The position numbers and the translations under genes were made by a program. The notes under the pieces were generated by a model. That model did no database searches. It was given only the letters and a program-made list of their open reading frames with translations, and was not told where the DNA came from. Shown here one piece after another: positions 6,498 to 13,224 of a DNA stretch of 19,285 nucleotides. Each line of letters starts with the position of its first letter. Position 1 is the stretch's first letter. This DNA is from Bacteroidia bacterium (lineage in GTDB: Bacteria > Bacteroidota > Bacteroidia > Bacteroidales > BM523): the NCBI GenBank assembly GCA_016209245.1, contig JACQWN010000558.1, positions 1-19,285 on the forward strand, in the 5' to 3' direction.

Positions 6498-7582
6498 AAA
6501 TTCTTATCCGGTATTTTTTTTTGCTCTTGTATTTTGCCGGCTTAACCGCTCTGATTCTTGCCTGTCTTGCCGAATATATCAGCCCTGCTGATTTCTGTCC
6601 AATCGCTTTTTTCGGCTTGTTATATCCATACATACTCGCTTATAATATAATCTTCGGCTTATTCTGGTTAATCGGGAAAAAATGGAAGCTGTTTATTTTA
6701 TGCCTTGCCTCAATTATAGTAGGTTGGCCTAATATTCAGCGGCTCGTTCAAATTGATTTCCGTAAGCCCGAAATAAATTCCTCAGGCACATTTAAGATTA
6801 TCACCTTTAATGTAAGAAATTTCGACCAGTATAACTGGACTAATAATACAGATACAAGAAATAAAATATTTCGCTTTTTTTCTGAACAAGCGCCCGATAT
6901 CCTGTGCTTGCAGGAATATTACAGGGATGATGTCGGATATCTTGTTTCGCTTGATACCCTTAAAAAAATTCTGAAAATGAATAATTATTTTGAGAAATTT
7001 TCAACTGTTGTTGAAGATGATTATTATTATGGAATCGCCACTTTCAGCGCTTTTCCAATCATTAATAAAAAAAAAATATGTTTCAGCAATTCGAAAAATA
7101 TTTGTATTTATACCGATTTATTAATCAATAATGATACTGTCAGGGTTTATAATTTTCATCTTGAATCAATCAGATTTGAAATTAAGGATTATAAGTTTAT
7201 TGATAATATAAAATTCAGGATGGATGAAGAGCAGGCCAAAGGAGCAAAAGGTATTATTGGAAAGCTGAAACAGGCATTTATAAAAAGAGCTCAACAGGCG
7301 GATACTATTTCCGGACATATTAATAAATCGCCGTACCCGGTCATTATTTGCGGCGATTTTAACGATACTCCTTTTTCTTATGCATACCGGAAAATCAAAG
7401 GTCAGTTGTATGATTCGTTCATCGAGAATGGAAAAGGTTTTGGTGTGACCTATTCAGGGAAATTTCCATCATACAGGATTGATTATATTTTATACAGCGA
7501 ACCGCTGCAATCTCTCAGCTACCAAAGAGGCCCTTCGGGTCTTTCGGACCATATACCTGTGATATTTTACTTTAAAATGTAG
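6494..7582 (+). CDS. Membrane-anchored endonuclease/exonuclease/phosphatase family protein
   Basis: The protein has 362 residues. Its first 80 residues hold about three hydrophobic helices (residues 4-25, 35-60, 64-78), and the rest is an EEP-fold domain. Family catalytic motifs are visible: ITFNVRNFDQYNW (start of the fold, about 97-109), DILCLQEYY with metal-ligand E141, the H in YNFHLES, CGDFNDTP with D288 and N290, and the final SDHIPV with D352 and H353. The fold is therefore complete and likely a metal-dependent phosphodiesterase or phosphatase. The substrate (DNA, RNA, phosphoinositide or other) cannot be read from the sequence. Topology is uncertain, so the domain may face either side of the membrane. 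It overlaps the second rhomboid gene by 4 bases and ends the cluster. Confidence 0.9.
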   Translation: MKILIRYFFLLLYFAGLTALILACLAEYISPADFCPIAFFGLLYPYILAYNIIFGLFWLIGKKWKLFILCLASIIVGWPNIQRLVQIDFRKPEINSSGTFKIITFNVRNFDQYNWTNNTDTRNKIFRFFSEQAPDILCLQEYYRDDVGYLVSLDTLKKILKMNNYFEKFSTVVEDDYYYGIATFSAFPIINKKKICFSNSKNICIYTDLLINNDTVRVYNFHLESIRFEIKDYKFIDNIKFRMDEEQAKGAKGIIGKLKQAFIKRAQQADTISGHINKSPYPVIICGDFNDTPFSYAYRKIKGQLYDSFIENGKGFGVTYSGKFPSYRIDYILYSEPLQSLSYQRGPSGLSDHIPVIFYFKM

Positions 7583-7648
7583 AGATGCTGCATGTAATGT
7601 TTCTACATTCTTAATATACTGAATGAAATTGAATTTACAAACTATTTT

Positions 7649-7736
7649 AACAGAAAGGGGGAATGGGCGAACGGGAGAAACGGTGATTTGTCGCCCCTTC
7701 TCCCTTTCTCCGTTTCTCCCCTTCTCCCCTTCTGTT
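7649..7736. repeat. Imperfect purine/pyrimidine inverted repeat between convergent genes
   Basis: The left arm (about 7649-7683) is purine-rich with AACAGAAAGGGGGAATGGGC at its start and ends CGGGAGAAACGG. The right arm (about 7710-7736) is pyrimidine-rich, CCGTTTCTCCCC through CTTCTGTT. The arms pair with several gaps; a further pyrimidine run (7694-7709) lies in the loop. A short T run (TTTTTT, 7741-7746) follows on the + strand. Its place between the ends of two convergent genes suits a transcription terminator, but the GC-rich composition differs from its neighbours and resembles a dispersed repeat. The rest of this 253-base gap shows nothing else. Confidence 0.55.
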
Positions 7737-7835
7737 ACTATTTTTTGCAGACCTGATTTCTTTGAGTATAAACCTTGTAACTATTCACCCCCAAATATAA
7801 CCAATGATTCGAGAAAAAAAACAGAATATTTTTAT

Positions 7836-10800
7836 CTAGCGTATCAGTGTAACTATTCCCGAACGTGTATGTTGCCTGCTTTTTGTATCTCTATAGTCAA
7901 TAAACCATGTGTAAACACCGGCCTTAGCAATTTTTTGACCGTTTTGCAGCCGCCCATCCCATCCAGAATCAAACGGATTCGCCGTATTATAACGATAAGT
8001 ACTATATACCAATTCTCCCCATCGGTCATAAATTTCCATTTTAAAATGCCGTGAATCAATACCATTTGCCGAGATGTAAAACCGTGTGTTCCTTTCATTA
8101 ACCGCATTTTCAGGCACAAAAGCATCTGGAGCATAAAAGGTATATGCATCATCAATGATTACAGTGCCTGTTGCCGTATCGCTGCATCCTTTAAAAGTTC
8201 TGACAATTAATTGAACTGTGAAAGTATCAATTGCCTGATATTCATGCACGGGCTCGATATCATCGCTTTGGGTGCCATCGCCGAAATCCCAGATGCTGTA
8301 ATCATTATCAACGGAATAATTATTAAAATCAATGACAGGTTTGATAATAGTAGCGTCGTCCGGTTCGGCGGCAAAAAGTGCAACAGGCGTGGTATAAACA
8401 TTTATACCGGGTTGTATTGTATATGTTGAATCACATCCGTTGTCATCAGTTACAACTAAGGCCACTTCATATATACCCGAATTATCGAAAGTATATTCTG
8501 GCGACCTTAATTGTGATACTTCGCCGTTGCCTTCATTAAAAATCCATAGAAATGTTCTTGAATTATCGGGTGTTACTTCATTGAATTTAACCGTTAAAGG
8601 TTCACACCCTGCATAATGGTCGAAGTAAACATTTACCGGTGGCTTAGGCAAAACAGTTATATAAATTGAATCATAAATTTTATACTGGCAATCATCTTCA
8701 GCAGACACTTTGTAATAAACTGTTTGATAGGGCTTTATAACAACCGGTGGATTTATAAGCTGATTATCTTCATCACGGATGGTATATGGTCCGCCGGTTC
8801 CGCCGGAAGGATTAATATATATAAGAACTTCATCGCCTGGGCAAACAATATCATCATTAGCAGACAAAGCTATTTCAACTTCGGAGTAAACAAAAATTGT
8901 CACTGCATCTGTGGCGCTGCATCCGGCTATTTCGGTGACGGTTACATAATAAGTTGTTGTCGTTTCAGGTGTTGCAACAGGTGTAGGACTTTGCGGGTCG
9001 CTAAGCGATTCGGCAGGCGACCATAAATATGATGTGCCCCCGCTGCCTAGTAATATGACACTTTGTCCTTTACATATATATTGATTAGGCCCCGCATCTG
9101 CATTGATTGTTTCAATTACTGAAACTGAAACCTGGTCGGTTCCGGTGCACCCGTAATTATTTGTAACAGTTACTGAATATATTCCGTCCTGTGTAGCAGG
9201 AAATGTCTGGTTTGTTGTTCCATTCTGCCAATAGTATGTCATACCCGGGTTCCCTGCATCAATCCAGTATGTCTGTCCGCCGCAAATCGTCACATCGTCA
9301 CCAAGGGCTACTGTCGGAGGTGGAGAATACCCGACTGTAATGCTATCGGTATCTGAACCGCATTCATTGGTTACAACTACATAGTAAGTCCCCGCCTGAG
9401 TTACATTATATGTCTGAAAAGTCGTTCCGTTTTGCCAGAGATAGCCGCATTGAGGATTACCGGCATTTAATAACAGTGTATTACCTGTGCAAAGTGTAAT
9501 ATCGTTGCCAAGAAAAACTGAAGGCGGAGAAATATATGTAACAACGATATTATCAGAATATATGTTACCCGCAAGAGTAACAGTAACTGAATAGGTGCCG
9601 GGTCCGGTCACCAGAAATGTCTGAGCCGTGCTGCCGTTTTGCCATACATAAGTAGTGGCAGAATCCCCTGCATCTAATAAAAGAGATTCGCCTTGACATA
9701 GTGTAGTATCATTTCCTAATTCCAGGTCTATTACATTTTTGAAATGTGCAATAATTGTATCCCATGTTGTAATATTTAGTACGACATTTTCAACATCATC
9801 GGCAGGAGAGACGGTATGATTAACGAGTTCCCAGTAATCAAATACATAAGTGGGGTAAGCATCGGCGTCGAGTAAAATTTCAATGTTTCCATAATAGTTA
9901 CCCGTCCATGGAAAATCGGTAAGAGTAAGAGAATTAAGGTCCACACTACCTGAAAGAACTGGCTCGACAAGTACTGTCACGGGATATGGTCCTGTCAGGT
10001 TATAGCAATCAACCATACCATCGTCAATAGCGAAACACCGGGCATCAATAAAATCGCGTAATTCCTGGACATTCGCCTGCCATCCTGCATAAGTACCGCC
10101 CCATTTGGCGATATGAGCCGGCATTTCAGGGTCAATAATAGCGATAAGACTGTCGAGGTGCGCCTGCATAAAAGGACAGGAAAATACGGTATTTGATAAA
10201 TCGGCATATCGCGAAACGTAATATTGCTGGAAAGTAGCATTATCCATCAGGGCATTAAGAATTGGTATATGACCTTGACATCCGGGATCTCCTTGACATC
10301 CGGGATTTCCAGGATCGTCGAGCTGTTCAGCGTTGCACGGATCAGCATTGGGAGAATCGTCGGGAATACCGGTATAGTTAATGTAATGACCGAAAGTTGC
10401 ATCTTCATCCCAGAGGATATAACGCCATTTTTTCTTGTCGCCATCGGGATTCATCCCCCGCCACCAGCCAGTATTCCAGTTCAGCCAGTCGGAACATACT
10501 ACATACGAATTTAAAACTACATAATCAACAAGACTTTGCCAGTTGTACAGACTATCAACATAATTAAAATTGGCAGGAACTGACATATCGTTCGATAAGA
10601 TGAAAGTTTTGAGGGCGTCCCAATCGTTTTCTGCTTGGACACCGCCGTATTCCGGCCAGGTTCCGCCCCAGGTTTTCAGAAACTGCAAATCATATTTTCC
10701 CTGGTCGTAATAATAATCAGTAAAATCGGAATCATCAACTTTTTCACGGGCATCATAGACGCCCCAGTATTGCCCGTTCATAAAAACAATGCATGGCTCA

Positions 10801-11984
10801 AAACTGCGTTCATCCATTTTGAGGTCGCCAATCTGAGACAAGCTATGAACATAAGCATCGCGAATATGAGCGCCATCCTCGAAAGGATAATTATCGTTTG
10901 CGGCGGCTTTAAAAATCAACCGTTGGAATTCATCTCTGTCTTTTATTCTAAAAACCTGTTGGTGAATAGCATTATTTACTCCATATTGGTCTCTCGCTAT
11001 AAAATCAAATCCGCGCTGGTCATAAGCCCATGAATCATTTCCATGCTTGTTGAAATCGCCTGTAGCATCCTCGACAAATGCCTGATTAGCGTCGAAATAT
11101 TCAAAAGCGCCTTCCGGCTCAAGCCCTGAGTTCCCGTTAAGCAGGTTATCAACTTCATCGCCTGAAATTGAGTAAACAGGCAGGGTATAAGTTTCATTAA
11201 TAAAGTAAGTATTGGTTTCGATCAGACTCGGTAAAATATCCGTGTCACTGCTGAAAGCTTTTGCTCTGATTACTGTTGTGGTATTAACTGCGATGGGCGC
11301 CGTATATTGAGTTGAAGCGGCTGTAGGTTCGTTCCCATTTGTAGTATAACGAATAGTTATTACCGGTTCTGTGGTTGTGAGCGTAATATTCTGTGGAGCA
11401 CCGTAAAATCCGGGGGCAATGTTGAAAACAGGTTTTGAAGCGTACTCGTCTTTTGCATTATTATTCGCCGCTCCTGGTGTCGGAGTTGTAAATACTCCCC
11501 ATTGTGCGGCTCCGTCAGTTTTTCTTCCGCGTGAATGATTCGTTTGTGTTGTCTTTTGTATCCAGTAACTATCAATAATAGTTGTGCCATCCGGGGCGGT
11601 AAGCACTATATATTCACTTTCTGACTGCGTAAGCCGGAATCCGGCATGAATCTTCCCGCCGGAAACCTCATCCCTGCCTGAACAATAAATGATGATATAC
11701 CCGCCGGCAGGAATATTCCCCGAAGGAACCATCCATTTATCAGGATTACCGATATTATCGCTCATGTAATAACCGGTAATATCAACAGCAGCCCCACCGC
11801 TGTTGTACAACTCTATCCAATCCTCATATTCATTATAATTATCAGTAAGCGTGCTGATATTTGAACATGAAAATTCGTTAATCACTACCTGAGAATATGC
11901 AGAAAAAGTTGATAATAAAATAATGCCGGAAATCAGAATCTTAGTTATTTTTTGTATCATGGACATACTATTAAAAATTTTCAT
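7836..11984 (-). CDS. T9SS-secreted LTD / CotH-kinase-like / Ig-PKD multidomain protein
   Basis: This 1382-residue secreted surface protein has a signal peptide at 1-31 (ILISGIILLSTFSAYS). A lamin-tail domain covers about 33-175 (VVINEFSCSN; DWIELYNSGG). A chitobiase/hexosaminidase C-terminal-like module follows at 184-262 (ITIRYTTNGNEPT). A CotH-like protein-kinase fold covers about 266-645, with the family core FRIKDRDEFQRLIFKAA (345-361), DWLNWNTGWWRG (499-510) and KWRYILWDEDATFG (519-532, D526 and D528). Three closely related Ig-like repeats start near 754, 824 and 893 (each LGND/LGDD...WQNGT/S...), and more divergent Ig/PKD modules run to about 1280 (IWDFGDGTQS). The last 100 residues (1283-1382, MEIYDRWGELVY, GWDGRLQNGQ, AGVYTWFIDYRD) form a T9SS type-B sorting domain. 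Export and surface attachment are inferred; the kinase substrate is unknown. ATG at 11984 gives the signal peptide; codons 7 and 9 are alternative starts. Confidence 0.9.
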   Translation of the reverse strand: MKIFNSMSMIQKITKILISGIILLSTFSAYSQVVINEFSCSNISTLTDNYNEYEDWIELYNSGGAAVDITGYYMSDNIGNPDKWMVPSGNIPAGGYIIIYCSGRDEVSGGKIHAGFRLTQSESEYIVLTAPDGTTIIDSYWIQKTTQTNHSRGRKTDGAAQWGVFTTPTPGAANNNAKDEYASKPVFNIAPGFYGAPQNITLTTTEPVITIRYTTNGNEPTAASTQYTAPIAVNTTTVIRAKAFSSDTDILPSLIETNTYFINETYTLPVYSISGDEVDNLLNGNSGLEPEGAFEYFDANQAFVEDATGDFNKHGNDSWAYDQRGFDFIARDQYGVNNAIHQQVFRIKDRDEFQRLIFKAAANDNYPFEDGAHIRDAYVHSLSQIGDLKMDERSFEPCIVFMNGQYWGVYDAREKVDDSDFTDYYYDQGKYDLQFLKTWGGTWPEYGGVQAENDWDALKTFILSNDMSVPANFNYVDSLYNWQSLVDYVVLNSYVVCSDWLNWNTGWWRGMNPDGDKKKWRYILWDEDATFGHYINYTGIPDDSPNADPCNAEQLDDPGNPGCQGDPGCQGHIPILNALMDNATFQQYYVSRYADLSNTVFSCPFMQAHLDSLIAIIDPEMPAHIAKWGGTYAGWQANVQELRDFIDARCFAIDDGMVDCYNLTGPYPVTVLVEPVLSGSVDLNSLTLTDFPWTGNYYGNIEILLDADAYPTYVFDYWELVNHTVSPADDVENVVLNITTWDTIIAHFKNVIDLELGNDTTLCQGESLLLDAGDSATTYVWQNGSTAQTFLVTGPGTYSVTVTLAGNIYSDNIVVTYISPPSVFLGNDITLCTGNTLLLNAGNPQCGYLWQNGTTFQTYNVTQAGTYYVVVTNECGSDTDSITVGYSPPPTVALGDDVTICGGQTYWIDAGNPGMTYYWQNGTTNQTFPATQDGIYSVTVTNNYGCTGTDQVSVSVIETINADAGPNQYICKGQSVILLGSGGTSYLWSPAESLSDPQSPTPVATPETTTTYYVTVTEIAGCSATDAVTIFVYSEVEIALSANDDIVCPGDEVLIYINPSGGTGGPYTIRDEDNQLINPPVVIKPYQTVYYKVSAEDDCQYKIYDSIYITVLPKPPVNVYFDHYAGCEPLTVKFNEVTPDNSRTFLWIFNEGNGEVSQLRSPEYTFDNSGIYEVALVVTDDNGCDSTYTIQPGINVYTTPVALFAAEPDDATIIKPVIDFNNYSVDNDYSIWDFGDGTQSDDIEPVHEYQAIDTFTVQLIVRTFKGCSDTATGTVIIDDAYTFYAPDAFVPENAVNERNTRFYISANGIDSRHFKMEIYDRWGELVYSTYRYNTANPFDSGWDGRLQNGQKIAKAGVYTWFIDYRDTKSRQHTRSGIVTLIR
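10273..10308. repeat. Two-copy 18-bp tandem repeat inside the CotH-like gene
   Basis: The units CCTTGACATCCGGGATCT (10273-10290) and CCTTGACATCCGGGATTT (10291-10308) differ at one base. On the coding (minus) strand they encode a duplicated glycine/proline/cysteine segment, PGNPGCQGDPGCQGH (559-572), within the CotH domain. The repeat keeps the frame and looks like a recent slippage duplication in a surface loop. Two cysteines are six residues apart. Confidence 0.8.
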
Positions 11985-12169
11985 AATTAATTATATTATA
12001 ACCTGACCGCAAGAGTATTTTTACGTGTTTATTATTTTTTTAAAAAACCAATAGAAATACTAGTGCTGTGGCGTATTAAATTTAATTTATTACTATTGAC
12101 AATATATTAGACGTAGAGATAAAAATAAAGTTGCTTATAGTCTATTTTTATTTATCCCGTTTACAGTAT

Positions 12170-12319
12170 AATTAGTGTCTGTCCATAATGTCGAAATTTG
12201 CCACTAATTGCACGAATTAAAACTAATTTTTTCGTGTAAATTCGTGCAATTCGTGGCTATAGATTTCTTTGTGAACTGACTTTACAGACAGACACTAATT
12301 AGTGCCTGTCTGTAAAGTC
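12170..12319. repeat. Compound palindromic element with GTGTCTGTC ends
   Basis: A 131-base unit is bounded by exact 14-base inverted ends (12170-12183 AATTAGTGTCTGTC and 12287-12300). Inside are two inner inverted arms, near 12201-12218 (CCACTAATTGCACGAATT) and 12239-12256 (AATTCGTGCAATTCGTGG), with one mismatch. The right end then continues as a 42-base near-perfect palindrome (12278-12319; arms of 21, one mismatch), as though two copies of an end lie back to back. There is no coding potential. Elements of this kind with AATTCGTG cores are often dispersed in Bacteroidota genomes, so a non-autonomous mobile repeat is likely. Confidence 0.7.
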
Positions 12320-12377
12320 CTATGCACGGAGTTTCATATAAACTTGTAGTGAGCGCAGCCAGATTAGACGATAAGAA

Positions 12378-12431
12378 CGCAAAGTGGTGAAAGTTAATTA
12401 TTTATCTTTGCGAACTTTGCGCCTTTGCGAG
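12378..12431. repeat. CTTTGCG cluster with inverted CGCAAAG copy
   Basis: CTTTGCG occurs at 12406-12412, 12415-12421 and 12423-12429, and its reverse complement CGCAAAG at 12378-12384. The set could form a hairpin or be a fragment of the dispersed CTTTGCG-rich repeat seen in many bacterial genomes. It lies about 80-130 bases upstream of ruvA. Confidence 0.6.
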
Positions 12432-12486
12432 AGAAAAAGACATATTTGCTGACTTTAATATGTTTTTTTTTAATTTAGCCCGTTTT

Positions 12487-12494
12487 TATATTTG
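12487..12494 (+). promoter_or_regulatory. Candidate Bacteroidota -7 element for ruvA (TATATTTG)
   Basis: TATATTTG matches TAnnTTTG exactly and ends 12 bases before the ruvA ATG, which would give a very short leader. No -33 TTTG is seen at the usual distance. If used, ruvA and possibly sprA would be read from here. Confidence 0.35.
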
Positions 12495-12506
12495 AATTTT
12501 TGTAAT

Positions 12507-13088
12507 ATGTACGATAATATTTCAGGTAAAATAGTAGAACTCGGACCTTCCCATCTGGTGCTTGAATGCAGTGGAATTGGTTATTTTATTAATATTTCGC
12601 TTCATTCTTATTCGGCGCTGGCAAATAAACCGGATGCAAAGCTGTATATTCACCAGATAATCCGCGAGGATGCTCATCTGTTATTCGGTTTTGCCGAAAA
12701 AAAAGAAAGGGAACTTTTCCGGTATCTGATTTCGGTATCAGGAATAGGAGCGGCTACAGCAAGGATGATGCTTTCCGCTTTATCGCCCGAAGAAATAAAT
12801 TCGGCAATTATCAGCCAGAATGTAGGTTTATTGAAAAGTATTAAAGGAATCGGCTCGAAAACAGCAGAAAGAGTAATCGTAGAACTGAAAGACAAGCTTG
12901 GTAAAATAGAAACCGGCAGAGAATTTTATATGTATCAGGACAATACAGTTAAAAATGAAGCGTTATCTGCTTTAGTCATGTTAGGTTTTGCTAAGGGACA
13001 GGTCGAAAAGGTGATTGGCAAAATAATATCTGAAAATAATCAGATTACTATTGAAGATCTTGTTAAAGAAGCTTTGAAAAGATTATAA
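12507..13088 (+). CDS. ruvA: Holliday junction branch migration protein RuvA
   Basis: RuvA binds four-way DNA junctions and recruits the RuvB motor for branch migration in recombination and repair. Counted from ATG at 12507 the protein has 193 residues, the usual length, and starts MYDNISGKIVELG, the family pattern. An upstream TTG at 12492 in the same frame would add five residues (NFCN before the Met) and is less likely. Domain I is an OB fold (about 1-64). Domain II holds two helix-hairpin-helix motifs, ISVSGIGAATARMML (75-89) and LKSIKGIGSKTAERVIVE (109-126). A linker follows, then domain III (about 147-193, EALSALVMLGFAKGQVEKVI) that contacts RuvB. ruvB is not in the window. The ruvA-sprA order is common in Bacteroidota; sprA follows after a 118-base gap filled by a palindrome. 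Confidence 0.95.
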   Translation: MYDNISGKIVELGPSHLVLECSGIGYFINISLHSYSALANKPDAKLYIHQIIREDAHLLFGFAEKKERELFRYLISVSGIGAATARMMLSALSPEEINSAIISQNVGLLKSIKGIGSKTAERVIVELKDKLGKIETGREFYMYQDNTVKNEALSALVMLGFAKGQVEKVIGKIISENNQITIEDLVKEALKRL

Positions 13089-13102
13089 AATTAGTATTGC
13101 GT

Positions 13103-13224
13103 TCGGAATGACAGCAATAATATTAGTATTGGGATGTGATAGCGTGTGCGGACTTCGTCCGCACACGCTATCACATCCATGGCATTATTCAATGCTGTCA
13201 TTCCGAGTGAAACGAGGAATCCCC
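13103..13224. repeat. Palindromic REP/MITE-like element overlapping the sprA start
   Basis: A 22-base perfect stem with a three-base loop (13132-13153 and 13157-13178; core ATGTGATAGCGTGTGCGGAC) is enclosed by a second pair of arms, TCGGAATGACAGC at 13103-13115 and GCTGTCATTCCGA at 13194-13206. The right side continues GTGAAACGAGGAATCCCC (13207-13224). The string GTCATTCCGAGTGAAACGAGGAATC is of a type I recognise as widely dispersed in Bacteroidota genomes. The element fills the ruvA-sprA gap, starting 15 bases after the ruvA stop, and runs into the sprA start. It may also act as a hairpin between the two genes. Confidence 0.85.

Larger units (their letters stand above)
11985..12506. other. 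Divergent intergenic region packed with repeats, no gene
   Basis: These 522 bases separate the divergent CotH-like gene and ruvA. There is no supportable coding region on either strand. The first 185 bases are AT-rich and may hold the promoter of the CotH-like gene, although no clear TAnnTTTG on the minus strand was found. The middle holds the 12170-12319 palindromic element and the 12378-12431 CTTTGCG array, and the last 30 bases hold the ruvA promoter candidate. Confidence 0.7.

Noticed and set aside
7623..8054. A 143-codon + strand open frame near the end of the EEP gene
   Set aside because: It runs through the purine/pyrimidine hairpin and antisense to the sorting domain of the CotH-like gene; its composition shows no protein-like pattern.
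10635..11033. Antisense open frame opposite the CotH-like domain
   Set aside because: It is antisense to a well-supported gene, has no family features, and is a usual by-product of codon bias.
13108..13206. A lipoprotein-like upstream extension of sprA (starting MTAIILVLGC)
   Set aside because: The frame happens to be open through the palindromic element; the clean signal peptide begins at 13207, and a lipobox made by a repeat is most likely chance. It is mentioned as an alternative start only.
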